Shown here one piece after another: positions 9,472 to 18,157 of a DNA stretch of 64,000 nucleotides. Origin of the DNA: Desulfolinea sp050305405 (GTDB lineage: Bacteria; Chloroflexota; Anaerolineae; Anaerolineales; Villigracilaceae); assembly GCA_050305405.1 (NCBI GenBank), contig JBNLFG010000004.1, forward strand, positions 1-64,000, in the 5' to 3' direction. The translations under genes and the position numbers were made by a program. The notes under the pieces are model-generated. The model was given only the letters and a program-made list of their open reading frames with translations. It had not been told where the DNA came from and ran no database searches. The stretch's first letter is position 1. Each line of letters opens with the position of its first letter.

Positions 9472-10734
9472 TTAGGAAAGAAAAACGCTCTGCGCAGCGT
9501 CTACTTGTTTAGGATCAAGAGGCAACAGAAAAGTGAAGCGGCTACCCTTTTCGGGAATGCTCTCCACCGATATTTCGCCCCCATGCATCTCAACCATTAC
9601 CTTCGCGACTGAAAGACCCAGCCCCATCCCGCCGTGCTGGCGAGTGAGATGCGACTGGACTTGATAGAAACGTTCAAAAACGCGCTCAAGGTCTTCGGGG
9701 TGAATGCCGATACCATCATCGACAACCGAAACTTTGGCATAGCCCGGAATCTGCTCGGCGACGACAAAAACGTGCCCGCCCGTGGACGTGAACGTGATCG
9801 CGTTTTTCAGCAGATTATTGACGGCAATTTCGATCTTTGCAGCATCCCCTTCGAGGAGTAAATCCGGCGTTTTCAAGTCAGCGTGCAAGCTGATGCCTTT
9901 AGCATCGGCCAAGGGTTGATGTGCAATGATGGCATCTTGCAGTAAAGTGTCTATTGAGAACTTTCGCATCCGTAAACGGGCAGCGCCGCTTTGGTAGTTG
10001 TCCACTTCAGACATACTTTCGATGATCTCTTTGAGATGGGCAGCACTACGAATAATGGTATCCAGTTGTTCGTGGTGGGCCTCATCAATTACTTCGCGGA
10101 GAAATGTTGCGTGCCCAAATACCAAGCCCAAAGGTGTGCGTAACTCGTGCGAAGAGACGGCGATAAAGTCTCGTTTCATCTGTTCCAAACGCTCGGCTTC
10201 GGCTTGCGAATTTTCGATCCGCTCTTCGAGAATGATATTTTTTAGGATTAGAGCTGTTAGAGAAGCCAATGTCTCTAGGATTGTGACATCTTCTCCGTTA
10301 TAATGGGCGCGGCTTGTCTTGTTGATGGCTTCAAAAACCCCCACTGACTGTCCGTTGATTTTCAGCGGCACAGCTAAAACCGAACGAGTTTGAAACTCAG
10401 TTGCCAGATCAACTTCTGAAAAAAAACGTTCATCGCCTTTTACATCTTGAATGACCAAAGGTTTGCCATACTGAAAGACCCAGCCTGCAATACTTTCTCC
10501 CAATGGCACGCGCACACTTTCAATTGAATCGCGGTGAAACCAGGGTGCTGCAACAAAGTGGAGGTGTCCATCTTCTTCGTTGTAGCGCAAGATGGAGGCA
10601 ACTTCGCTTTGCGTCAACTCGCTGGCGACGGAGATGATTGATTGCAGCACCGTGAAATTATCCAAATCGGCGCTAACCATTCGGACAATTTCAAGCAGGC
10701 GTTCAAGACGGTTTAGGCGTTCGTTCGTTATCAT
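9472..10734 (-). CDS. GAF-domain sensor histidine kinase
   Basis: The start chosen is ATG 10734 (MITNERLNRL), giving 420 residues; the longer frame upstream lies in the promoter region. A GAF domain occupies about residues 20-165. It is followed by a coiled-coil and a HisKA dimerisation domain with the phospho-acceptor His in SSHELRTPLG. The HATPase domain has N box NNLLKNAI, G1 VVDDGIGI and G2 GGMGLGLSV. There is no membrane segment, so it is a cytoplasmic sensor. No response regulator is adjacent, making it an orphan kinase. Its stop codon directly abuts the PfkB start codon. The gene is divergent from ino1, with overlapping promoter candidates in the 131-bp gap. Confidence 0.88.
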   Translation of the reverse strand: MITNERLNRLERLLEIVRMVSADLDNFTVLQSIISVASELTQSEVASILRYNEEDGHLHFVAAPWFHRDSIESVRVPLGESIAGWVFQYGKPLVIQDVKGDERFFSEVDLATEFQTRSVLAVPLKINGQSVGVFEAINKTSRAHYNGEDVTILETLASLTALILKNIILEERIENSQAEAERLEQMKRDFIAVSSHELRTPLGLVFGHATFLREVIDEAHHEQLDTIIRSAAHLKEIIESMSEVDNYQSGAARLRMRKFSIDTLLQDAIIAHQPLADAKGISLHADLKTPDLLLEGDAAKIEIAVNNLLKNAITFTSTGGHVFVVAEQIPGYAKVSVVDDGIGIHPEDLERVFERFYQVQSHLTRQHGGMGLGLSVAKVMVEMHGGEISVESIPEKGSRFTFLLPLDPKQVDAAQSVFLS

Positions 10735-10755
10735 CGGAGAGTTCCAAGCAAGTGG

Positions 10756-10797
10756 ATTATACTCGTTTTGAATATACAAGTCACAACCTGATATAAA
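10756..10797. promoter_or_regulatory. Overlapping divergent promoter candidates (histidine kinase / ino1)
   Basis: For ino1 on the plus strand, TTGAAT at 10768-10773 and TATAAA at 10792-10797 are separated by 18 bp. On the minus strand a TATAAT occupies 10761-10756, 22 bp upstream of the histidine kinase ATG. The two would share the same 45 bp. Assigned by consensus only. Confidence 0.4.
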
Positions 10798-10865
10798 GAA
10801 GCAATGCTGTGAAGCACAACAAAACACAGACACCATAAAATCATAAAACTAGTAAGGAGAATTGA

Positions 10866-11945
10866 ATGGGTAAGAAGAAAGTGCGTGTCGCGATTATCGG
10901 TGTCGGTAATTGCGCATCATCATTGGTACAAGGACTTCACTACTACAAAGATGCCCCCGAAGACTCAACTGTCCCCGGTTTGATGCATGTCAATTTGGGC
11001 GGCTACCATGTCAACGACATCGAAATCACAATGGGGATTGATATCAATGTCACCAAAGTTGGCAAAGATCTCTCCGAAGCGATTTATGCTGAGCCTAATA
11101 ACACCTATCGCTTTGCCAATGTCCCCCACATGGATGTGCCCGTTGTGCGTGGCATGACCCATGATGGCTTGGGCAAATATCTAAAAGAAGTGATCACCAA
11201 AGCACCTGGCCCGACAGCCGATATTGCAAAAATGCTCAAAGATACCAAAACCGACGTGGTACTCAACTTCCTGCCAGTAGGCTCTGAGATGGCGACCAAG
11301 TGGTATGTGGAACAGGCGCTTGAAGCTGGCTGCGCTTTTGTGAACGGAATTCCCGTTTTTATTGCATCGCAAGAATACTGGGCAGATCGCTTCCGCGAAA
11401 AAGGGCTGCCGATCCTTGGCGATGACATCAAATCGCAGGTTGGGGCAACGATCTTGCACCGTGTGCTAACGACCCTCTTTGTTGATCGCGGCGTGCGTCT
11501 TGATCACACCTATCAACTCAACTTCGGCGGCAACACAGACTTCCTGAACATGCTCGAACGCGAACGCCTCGAATCAAAGAAGATTTCGAAGACCGGTGCT
11601 GTAACTTCGATGCTGCCCTACGACATTGGCGCAGATAACGTTCACGTTGGGCCCAGCGACCACGTGCCGTGGCTGAGCGACCGCAAATGGTGCTATGTCC
11701 GCATGGAAGGTACAACCTTCGGTGAAGTGCCGCTGAATGTGGAAGCCAAGCTCGAAGTTTGGGATAGCCCCAACTCCGCCGGTGTGATGATCGACGCAGT
11801 ACGCTGCGCGAAAATCGCCCTCGACCGAGGCTTGTCCGGCCCCATCGTCGCTCCTTCGTCCTATTTCTTTAAGACCCCACCCAAACAGTTCCGCGACAGT
11901 GTCTGCAAAGAAATGACCGAAGCCTTTATCGCTGGCGAAAACTAA
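10866..11945 (+). CDS. ino1: Myo-inositol-1-phosphate synthase (Ino1)
   Basis: A 359-residue cytoplasmic NAD-dependent enzyme converting glucose 6-phosphate to 1L-myo-inositol 1-phosphate. The length matches the short bacterial/actinobacterial type (about 360), not the ~530-residue eukaryotic form. The NAD-binding loop IGVGNCASSLVQG is at the N-terminus. The conserved catalytic segment DDIKSQVGATILHR is about residues 185-200, and NFGGNTDFLNM follows. A strong ribosome site (AAGGAG, 6 bases before ATG) is present. It is a single-gene unit ended by a perfect terminator. The product could feed inositol phospholipids, di-myo-inositol-phosphate-type solutes or sugar-inositol thiols. The window does not show which; no CDP-alcohol phosphotransferase is nearby. 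Confidence 0.93.
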   Translation: MGKKKVRVAIIGVGNCASSLVQGLHYYKDAPEDSTVPGLMHVNLGGYHVNDIEITMGIDINVTKVGKDLSEAIYAEPNNTYRFANVPHMDVPVVRGMTHDGLGKYLKEVITKAPGPTADIAKMLKDTKTDVVLNFLPVGSEMATKWYVEQALEAGCAFVNGIPVFIASQEYWADRFREKGLPILGDDIKSQVGATILHRVLTTLFVDRGVRLDHTYQLNFGGNTDFLNMLERERLESKKISKTGAVTSMLPYDIGADNVHVGPSDHVPWLSDRKWCYVRMEGTTFGEVPLNVEAKLEVWDSPNSAGVMIDAVRCAKIALDRGLSGPIVAPSSYFFKTPPKQFRDSVCKEMTEAFIAGEN

Positions 11946-11964
11946 CCATTCCACCTAAGATCAA

Positions 11965-12000
11965 AAAAGCCGAGCGTTTTGAAAACGCTCGGCTTTTCTT
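11965..12000 (+). terminator. Intrinsic terminator of ino1
   Basis: Sixteen-base perfect inverted repeat (AAAAGCCGAGCGTTTT and its complement) at 11965-11997 with a one-base centre, ending in a T tract. It lies 19 bp after the ino1 stop. A and T runs on both sides also allow termination of the minus-strand holin-like gene. Confidence 0.9.
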
Positions 12001-12056
12001 GTTAATATGCCCATCTAACTCCCCGTAAGAAGGGAAGACGAGGGAGGCAATTATCT

Positions 12057-12431
12057 TTAACGCTTTTTGCTATCTTTCAGGATAACGCTCAAGATGGTGC
12101 TAACGATGCTGACGACCAAACCGCCCAGAAGGGAGTTCCAGAAGACGGAAGGGGCGATGTACAACCCAACATCAAATCCCTGTCCAATCACGCTTGTCAG
12201 CCAGAAGAGGAAGGAATTGATTAGCAAGGAAAACAATCCCAAAGTGAGGACGATCAGCGGGAAGGTGAAGAGCTTCAATATGGGGCGCAGAAGAGCGTTC
12301 ACCAATCCAAAGATGAGTGCCAACCAGATCAGGGAGGATAATTTGGGTCCCAATTCGATACCGGGGACGAGATACACAGCCGCTGCAATAGCAACGGCAT
12401 TGATAAACCAACGAGTAATAAAGCGAGGCAT
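12057..12431 (-). CDS. Phage_holin_4_2-like small membrane protein
   Basis: A 124-residue protein made almost wholly of four hydrophobic helices separated by short loops. It matches the four-helix superfamily IV holin-like proteins (PF04020 type) common in bacterial chromosomes. The conserved helix-2 region IWLALIFGLVNALLRP and helix-3 PLIVLTLGLFSLLINSF are visible. It has a good ribosome site (AAGGAG about 5 bases before ATG). Chromosomal members are not lytic holins and their function is unknown. It lies 67 bp after the GNAT gene, and a TATACT box in that gap may give it its own promoter. Confidence 0.8.
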   Translation of the reverse strand: MPRFITRWFINAVAIAAAVYLVPGIELGPKLSSLIWLALIFGLVNALLRPILKLFTFPLIVLTLGLFSLLINSFLFWLTSVIGQGFDVGLYIAPSVFWNSLLGGLVVSIVSTILSVILKDSKKR

Positions 12432-12498
12432 TTTTTCTCCTTTTCTATTTCTTTATAGTATACGCGAGATTATTTTTGAGGTTGCAATTCTAGTTGTT

Positions 12499-13425
12499 TT
12501 ACTCTTTGCCGGGGGCACGCATCCAGAGCAGGGTGCGCTGGGGAGTGAAGCCTGCCTGGGTGAAAGCATCAATGTGCTGACCAGCGGGATAGTCAATATA
12601 AAGCTCTGAGGGTTGGGATAAAAGCTGGTGGCGGGCGTGTAACAGTAAAGCTGTCAGAGATGCTGCATCCGCCTGGGGCGTGGTGGCAAGCCAGAGGGGC
12701 GTGCGTCGCGCGTTTGTTGGCATCCAACTGAGCAGGGCTTGCAGACTATCGTCTTTTTGAACGGCCCATTGGCGGATGTCATTTTCCACAAAAAAACGGT
12801 AAAGCCAATATTTGATGCCGGGGCCGAAAATCTGAAAATTGGGCATACGATACCAACGCAGCCGGTCTGGGTAGCTTTGGTCAAGCCATTGAAGATGTTG
12901 CTGCCAGAAACGTCCGATCTTGGAAGTTATTTGAGAGGCTGGCTGTGCGGCCGTTGGCGTGTGATCCTTTTTTTCGTTCCAGGTTGTGCGCAGAGTTTGC
13001 CCCTGAAACCCGAGTGACAGGTAGAGTTGGATCGCGGGAAGATTGCCTTCTTCGACATGCAGCCAGATAGCTTTTGCGCCACGCTCGCGGACGTGCTGTA
13101 TGCCGCGCTGCGTTAGCTGACGAGCGATACCGCGCCGTCGATAGTCTGGATGAACAGCGATATTGGCGAGTAAAAAATTGCCTTTGTTAAAGGGGACAAT
13201 ACTGATATTGCCGACGATTTCTTTTTCATCTTCCCAAACATAGCCGAGCATTGGCAGGGAGCTGGATGCCCATTGCAGATAGCGTCGATTTTTGCTGGCG
13301 GAACGCATTTGCTGGACATACCGTTGCCCTTCTTTATCCATATTTTTGTGAAAGCAAAGCTCAACCAGATCGGCGATCTTTGGCAGGTCACGGATAATAT
13401 TCGCAGAACGCAACAGACCAGACAT
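12499..13425 (-). CDS. GNAT-family N-acetyltransferase
   Basis: A 308-residue protein whose first half is a GNAT acetyltransferase domain. The acetyl-CoA pyrophosphate loop is seen in HPDYRRRGIARQLTQRG (Q/RxxGxG/A type, about residues 92-108). The following strand and helix AIWLHVEEGNLPAIQLYLSLGF fit motif B. The C-terminal half (about 160-308) is a second, less conserved region that may be a degenerate GNAT domain, as in two-domain members. The acceptor is unknown. It starts 39 bp after the DarA-like gene on the same strand and probably belongs to the glycosidase-antiporter-DarA operon. Confidence 0.8.
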   Translation of the reverse strand: MSGLLRSANIIRDLPKIADLVELCFHKNMDKEGQRYVQQMRSASKNRRYLQWASSSLPMLGYVWEDEKEIVGNISIVPFNKGNFLLANIAVHPDYRRRGIARQLTQRGIQHVRERGAKAIWLHVEEGNLPAIQLYLSLGFQGQTLRTTWNEKKDHTPTAAQPASQITSKIGRFWQQHLQWLDQSYPDRLRWYRMPNFQIFGPGIKYWLYRFFVENDIRQWAVQKDDSLQALLSWMPTNARRTPLWLATTPQADAASLTALLLHARHQLLSQPSELYIDYPAGQHIDAFTQAGFTPQRTLLWMRAPGKE

Positions 13426-13464
13426 TGATGAAATTAGAAACTTGTAAGGGATAAGCGCAAGTTT

Positions 13465-13746
13465 TTAAACTTGCTCGAAGCGATCGACATCCAGAACAAA
13501 GACGGTGGCATGCTTAACGGCAAGATCAAGCGTGGGGGCACAGTGATCACGAATGACCTGAATGACTTGATCTACCTGTTCAGCATCTACGCCAATCATG
13601 AATGTCGCATTGCCGCGTCGAAAGAATCCCCCGCTGGATGCGATACGTGTGACACGAAATTTCTCTTCAACAAGCGCCTGTAAAACTTCGTCCTCATCTA
13701 AATCTCGCACAATAGCGAGAACCATTTTCATATCTTTAGAATTCAT
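13465..13746 (-). CDS. DarA/PstA-like cyclic di-AMP receptor (PII-like)
   Basis: A 93-residue protein of the cyclic-di-AMP receptor family (DarA/PstA, formerly DUF970). The T-loop region FRVTRIASSGGFFRRGNATF carries the family hallmark residues Arg, Thr, GGF, GN and Thr, followed by MIGV. Canonical members have about 109 residues. This one lacks the roughly 15-residue B-loop that normally precedes GGATVF; here only HATVFVLDVDRFEQV remains. The ATG at 13746 overlaps the last 11 bases of the antiporter gene, so the two are translationally coupled; ATG 13731 (MKMVLAIV) is an alternative start. Family members form trimers that bind c-di-AMP at subunit interfaces. Coupling to an antiporter with a homologous tail suggests ion or osmotic control. 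Confidence 0.85.
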   Translation of the reverse strand: MNSKDMKMVLAIVRDLDEDEVLQALVEEKFRVTRIASSGGFFRRGNATFMIGVDAEQVDQVIQVIRDHCAPTLDLAVKHATVFVLDVDRFEQV

Positions 13747-15628
13747 AATAAGCCTCGATATCGAAAGTAAAGATCGTAGCTCCCCCTACTTCCACAGGGG
13801 TCGAACGTTGCAGAGGCAGAATAGCGCCCGAAGGACGAACGTATTCCACGCGACGTTTACAATGAGCGCTTAACGTTTTGACAACATCCTGCTCACGCCC
13901 TGCCGGGAGACCAATCACAAGCGTGACATTATGATTGCTGAGAAAACCGCCTGTGCTGGGTAGTTGATCGACGCCAAAACCGGCTCCGCTCAATCCTTTG
14001 AGCGCATTTTGGAGATCATCTTCCTGAATAATGACAGCCATCATCTTCGTCACATCAACCTTTTTGCCATTACCCAACTGCAAAAGCTGTGACCAGTTGA
14101 CATGCTGCTCTGTGAGCGCTTCATCTACCTCACGGACAAGTTCAGAGTAAATTTCTTCAGAGATAACGCCATTCCTGAAAAGAGTGCCCAGCGAAGCACG
14201 TTCCACGCTTAGGGCCTCGCGGCGAGCCGCGTCCAGTTCTTCAATCTCAACAGTTGGGTTATCTGCCATCATTTCTTTCAAAGCATTGACATGCACCAGC
14301 TCACGATCCTTAAAGAGCGGGCGCATTTGTTCCCAAATATGGTTTGAAAGCAGCCCTTGTTGGCTCATCTTTTCAAGATGCTCGGCTGCCGATCTGTTGG
14401 CGATAAAACGAGCATGGCGACGTTGATAACGATCTTGAATATTGGTACGATGGATTAAATTCAGGTGTTTAACCAATTTCTCCATCGAGAAACCTTGTAC
14501 CAGCAAGGTAAAAAGAACCACCCCAAAGGCCATCGCCTGAATAGCTTCACGCCCCTCAAAGCCACTCGGAACCCCCAACGCCAACGCGAGTACAATCGCC
14601 CCGCGTAGACCACCCCAATTCAAAACATGCTTCCAATTGGTGGGAATATCTTTGGAGAAGAGTGAAAACCCGTAAATACCCACAGCACGCGCAATCAAAG
14701 TTGCGATAATGGCGACTCCAATCGCAATTCCATACTCGGAAAGATGATTTACTTTGACCGCCAAGCCAATCAGCAAGAAGATGACTGAATTGGCTAAAAA
14801 GGCAAGATACTCCCAAAAATTATTCACCACGATCTTGGTCGTCGGCGACATGCCGTAAGGCCCAATATTGCCGTTAACAATGCCAGCCGTAACCACCGCT
14901 AAGACACCACTCACACCAATTGTTTCGCCGAGCCAGAAAGCGCCAAAACAAAGCGCTGTGGTGATCGCAGTTTCCACGAGAGAATCATCGATCCACTTAA
15001 TAAAACGGGATGCGGCAAAGCCTAAAATCCCGCCAACAGCAACCCCGCCGCCGGCCACTTTCAAAAATTCGAGGACACTCAAGCTAAGACTGAATTCTGT
15101 CTTATTTGTCAACACATTGAGCATTAGACCAAAAATAACAATCGCTGTGCCATCATTGAAGAGGCTTTCACCTTCTAGCAAAAGCTGTAAGCGCTTGGGT
15201 ACCCCCAATTGTTTAAAAAGCGCCACCACGGCCACCGGATCAGTCGCGGCGATCAGGGCGCCAAAAATCAATGCGGTTGGCAGCGCAATCCCGGGTACAA
15301 AAGAAACAATCCAGCCAACCAAAAAGGTGGTCACGAGCACACCAGGTATCGCCATCAACAAAATCAACCACAAGTCACGTTTCAAGTCGGCGAAACGAAT
15401 ATGAAAAGCGGCTTCAAAGATCAGAGGTGGCACGAGTAAATCGAGGATCAGTTCCGGCGATATATCGACACCAAGTTCGAGCGGTGTCATCGCAAACCCG
15501 ATCAGCACCAGACCGACAGTATACGGAACCCGCACCCACTTTGCGGCGACAGAAACGACTACGGCTGCCAGAAGCAGCAATAAAGCTACTTTCTCAGCAT
15601 CCAAAATTCCACTGGCAGTATGTTCCAT
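13736..15628 (-). CDS. CPA1 Na+/H+ antiporter fused to a C-terminal DarA-like domain
   Basis: The start chosen is ATG 15628 (MEHTASGIL), giving 630 residues. Residues 1 to about 395 form a 12-helix NhaP/CPA1 cation-proton antiporter. The ion-site Asp is about 130 (ATDPVAVVA) and Asn-Asp about 158-159 (GESLFNDGTA). Residues about 400-515 are a charged, helical cytoplasmic tail. The last ~109 residues (about 522-630) align end to end with the DarA/PstA c-di-AMP receptor family: KMMAVIIQEDD, STGGFLSNHNVTLVIG and the C-terminal GGATIFTFDIEAYYEF. The Arg and Thr of the usual FRxT motif are Gly and Asp here (FGVDQL). This is a membrane transporter with a built-in PII-like sensor domain. The gene overlaps the stand-alone receptor by 11 bp and lies 34 bp after the glycosidase gene. 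Confidence 0.88.
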   Translation of the reverse strand: MEHTASGILDAEKVALLLLLAAVVVSVAAKWVRVPYTVGLVLIGFAMTPLELGVDISPELILDLLVPPLIFEAAFHIRFADLKRDLWLILLMAIPGVLVTTFLVGWIVSFVPGIALPTALIFGALIAATDPVAVVALFKQLGVPKRLQLLLEGESLFNDGTAIVIFGLMLNVLTNKTEFSLSLSVLEFLKVAGGGVAVGGILGFAASRFIKWIDDSLVETAITTALCFGAFWLGETIGVSGVLAVVTAGIVNGNIGPYGMSPTTKIVVNNFWEYLAFLANSVIFLLIGLAVKVNHLSEYGIAIGVAIIATLIARAVGIYGFSLFSKDIPTNWKHVLNWGGLRGAIVLALALGVPSGFEGREAIQAMAFGVVLFTLLVQGFSMEKLVKHLNLIHRTNIQDRYQRRHARFIANRSAAEHLEKMSQQGLLSNHIWEQMRPLFKDRELVHVNALKEMMADNPTVEIEELDAARREALSVERASLGTLFRNGVISEEIYSELVREVDEALTEQHVNWSQLLQLGNGKKVDVTKMMAVIIQEDDLQNALKGLSGAGFGVDQLPSTGGFLSNHNVTLVIGLPAGREQDVVKTLSAHCKRRVEYVRPSGAILPLQRSTPVEVGGATIFTFDIEAYYEF

Positions 15629-15662
15629 TATTTTCTCAACTAAAAGGGGATATATTAATAAA

Positions 15663-18041
15663 TTAGACGGGCAAAGAAACGATACAGGGAAGCTCGTCCT
15701 TGACCTCAACTTGCTCGCCCTTCGCGAACGTGATCGTGGTCTTTTGCGCTTCCCGTTTAATCTCCAAACCGCGATAGCGTACCGTAACCGCCCACGGGAA
15801 GGGATTCTGCCGCTCAAGCCGCACGCGCGTATCTGACAGGATGCGCACCCCCAACAATTCGAGGAAAAGTCCCGTGGGGGCCAATCCGCTCAATGCGTTG
15901 CGTTCCCCCACGCCCGTACCGACTTCGGCATTGTAATATTGGTAAAAAGCATTGTTCTGGCGCAAGTTCAACAAAATTCCCTGCATCAGATGCGCAAAGA
16001 GACGCGTCGCTTCGGCCTCGTAACCATAACGCAGCAAACCTTCGAGCACCAGTTGATTCCAGGGGAGATGCACGCTCAGGCAGGTCGCCTCGGCATCCTT
16101 CGTCGGGGGGACGGGGCAGGCTGGCAAGCCAAAGGGACGGTCAAATTTTTCAGCGTTGGTTAATGTTCGGCTCACGAGCGTGTTCGCCTGTTGTTCATCC
16201 ATTAGTCCAGCCCAAAGGGGCAGCAGTTGGGTTTGGTCGTCACCGCTCAAATCCAATGTGCGGATGATGACCTTGTCATTTTCTTCGACGCCATAGAGGG
16301 TTACTTTGCCAACTTTGGAGAAAACTTTTTTACTCGTGGCCGCCGCGCCCGCGTTGGTAGGCTTGAAATCAAGCGGCGTAAGGGTTTCGTCATCGCCGAG
16401 TTTGGTAATGAATTCCCGAATCTCCACTTCCGGGCGGCGGGTGGAACCGTCGCGCGTATGGATCTCAACCAGCAAGCGGATGGGCTTCTCAAAGCTTTCT
16501 TTGAACTTGATCTCATCTCCGCCCTTTTGACGGTGCAAAATTTTGCCGCGCAAGGCAAGGTTGCTGTCGCGGTCGAGGTAGCGGTAGTTGGCGCGGCGTG
16601 CGTCCCAACAGGCGGCCGCACCTTTGCGCAATATCTCCGCCTGAACAGCGATGACTTGCTGGTCGTTATTCTTGCCGATCAACCCGCTAATCTTGCGTAG
16701 GGATTCGGCTTCCTGATAAAGAGCGGCAAAAAGCGAGGGGCTATGCACGGCAGAAATATCGACGCCGCGCGCCCAATTATGCCAATGATTGAAAAGAGGG
16801 TGATCTTCAAAGCTGATCTGGAGCGGGTGCTGCCATTCAGGCAGGGTATCGCTGTTGCGATCATGTTCGGGCGCAAACCACGCCCAGAAAAACTTGGAGA
16901 GGGCAGGGTAAATCTCTGTCAGGAAGTGTTTATTTTCACTCTGCTCGTAAAGTTTCCATGCCAGAGAGGCAAGGAAGGGTGCTGCGAGCAATTGGCTGCG
17001 CTGTTCTGCCAAACCGACTTTGTGGTCAATGCTGCCATCTTCTTTTTGGCTGGCAATGAAGTTTTCGAGCAGGCCTTCGCCCAATTCAGGTACGCGCGGC
17101 AGCAGGCTGGCGAGGTAGTAAGCTTCAAGGGGCGACTGTCCGCTCCAACTAGGGGGATGGTCACTCCCGTCGCCTTTGAGGGAGTTGCCATGATCGGGCT
17201 GGCGGGCGGTGACAAAGCTGGGGTGTGGCAGCGCCTGATTGCCAGCGAAGAAAAGCCGGAAAGCCGCTTGCTGACTGAGAGCAAAGGCGGCATCCCAGGA
17301 GGCGTCGCCGGTCTCGATATCTACTGTTTGGCTGGCATTGGTCAATTCGATGCGCGCACGCTCCGCGTCAAAGGGACGTGCAACGGTACGGCGAGCGAGA
17401 TCAAAGGAAGTTTCCTGATCCGCAAGGGCTGCCTGCGCCCAACTAAAGTAGCGCTTCGAGCCGGGGCCCAAATCCACGTTCAGGTTGAGGGAGGGCTGCG
17501 GCCCTGTGCCAAGGGCGGGGCCACCTGTCAGGAAGATGACAGGCGCGAGACCACCTGTTTCGCCAGACAACACGTTGACTGCCTGAATATGCTGGGGTTT
17601 GAAATTCTGCCCGTCGATCGGGGAGAGAGACGTCGCCAGTTCAAATTGAATTTCACGTTCGTCGGTGGTGCGGTTAGCGAAGCTCAATCGTCCGCAAATG
17701 CTGTGCGAATCCGGCACCCAATATTCGGCGATTACATCAACATCTTCAAAAGGGGAAAAGCGAACTTCGATGAAGTTCGCGTAAAAGGCGCTGATAACCG
17801 GCGGGTTGAAAAACTCAGCCGGATCGCTCACTTCTCTGCCATCTTCACGAAAACGCGGGAAAATGCGCATCGCACGCGCACGCAGACCATAGGTGGTACG
17901 TAAAGAAAGCGCGGCTGGTTCGCCGCTGCCTAGTTCAAGTTCCCAGATATGATCGTTGGAATAATCGGGGGTTGAGAAACGTGCATCTGCCGCCAAAGTA
18001 AGAGAAAGTGGATCGGCAAAGCCTAATGTCCATTCGCGCAT
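15663..18041 (-). CDS. Putative (alpha/alpha)6-barrel glycosidase (MGH1/GH63-like)
   Basis: A 792-residue soluble protein without a signal peptide. The N-terminal ~230 residues look like a beta-sandwich (many alternating strands). Residues about 260-720 look like an (alpha/alpha)6 toroid, with aromatic-rich segments such as PPSWSGQSPLEAYYLASLL and HWHNWARGVD. The C-terminus GVRILSDTRVRLERQNPFPW and the following strands match a common end domain of glycogen-debranching and mannosylglycerate-hydrolase-like glycosidases. Candidate acids include Asp and Glu in WSGQSPLEAY and WARGVDISAV, but I cannot assign them. The substrate is probably an intracellular glycoside or compatible solute. It heads the operon with the antiporter and c-di-AMP receptor, which would fit osmolyte turnover; this is inference. 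Confidence 0.65.
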   Translation of the reverse strand: MREWTLGFADPLSLTLAADARFSTPDYSNDHIWELELGSGEPAALSLRTTYGLRARAMRIFPRFREDGREVSDPAEFFNPPVISAFYANFIEVRFSPFEDVDVIAEYWVPDSHSICGRLSFANRTTDEREIQFELATSLSPIDGQNFKPQHIQAVNVLSGETGGLAPVIFLTGGPALGTGPQPSLNLNVDLGPGSKRYFSWAQAALADQETSFDLARRTVARPFDAERARIELTNASQTVDIETGDASWDAAFALSQQAAFRLFFAGNQALPHPSFVTARQPDHGNSLKGDGSDHPPSWSGQSPLEAYYLASLLPRVPELGEGLLENFIASQKEDGSIDHKVGLAEQRSQLLAAPFLASLAWKLYEQSENKHFLTEIYPALSKFFWAWFAPEHDRNSDTLPEWQHPLQISFEDHPLFNHWHNWARGVDISAVHSPSLFAALYQEAESLRKISGLIGKNNDQQVIAVQAEILRKGAAACWDARRANYRYLDRDSNLALRGKILHRQKGGDEIKFKESFEKPIRLLVEIHTRDGSTRRPEVEIREFITKLGDDETLTPLDFKPTNAGAAATSKKVFSKVGKVTLYGVEENDKVIIRTLDLSGDDQTQLLPLWAGLMDEQQANTLVSRTLTNAEKFDRPFGLPACPVPPTKDAEATCLSVHLPWNQLVLEGLLRYGYEAEATRLFAHLMQGILLNLRQNNAFYQYYNAEVGTGVGERNALSGLAPTGLFLELLGVRILSDTRVRLERQNPFPWAVTVRYRGLEIKREAQKTTITFAKGEQVEVKDELPCIVSLPV

Positions 18042-18109
18042 GGCCCTATTGTACGTTAGATTTGAGGGAGTTCAAAGGGTTTTGTGCTAGAATCACGGCG
18101 ACGAAATGC

Positions 18110-18143
18110 CGTATGGGGTGTTATTGGTACTGAAACCCATACG
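18110..18143. promoter_or_regulatory. Inverted repeat in the maoC leader
   Basis: Perfect 8-bp arms CGTATGGG and CCCATACG separated by 18 bases, 15 bp upstream of the MaoC ATG and just after a TAGAAT box near 18088. It could be an operator or a leader hairpin. No partner regulator is identifiable. Confidence 0.4.
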
Positions 18144-18157
18144 CTAAGGAGAAAAAG

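Noticed and set aside
12057..12431. Prophage remnant because of the holin-like gene
   Set aside because: No other phage gene is adjacent. Chromosomal four-helix holin-like proteins are common outside prophages.
16743..17903. 386-codon plus-strand ORF inside the glycosidase gene
   Set aside because: It is antisense to a 792-codon ORF with coherent protein-like sequence, has no ribosome site, and encodes no recognisable domain.
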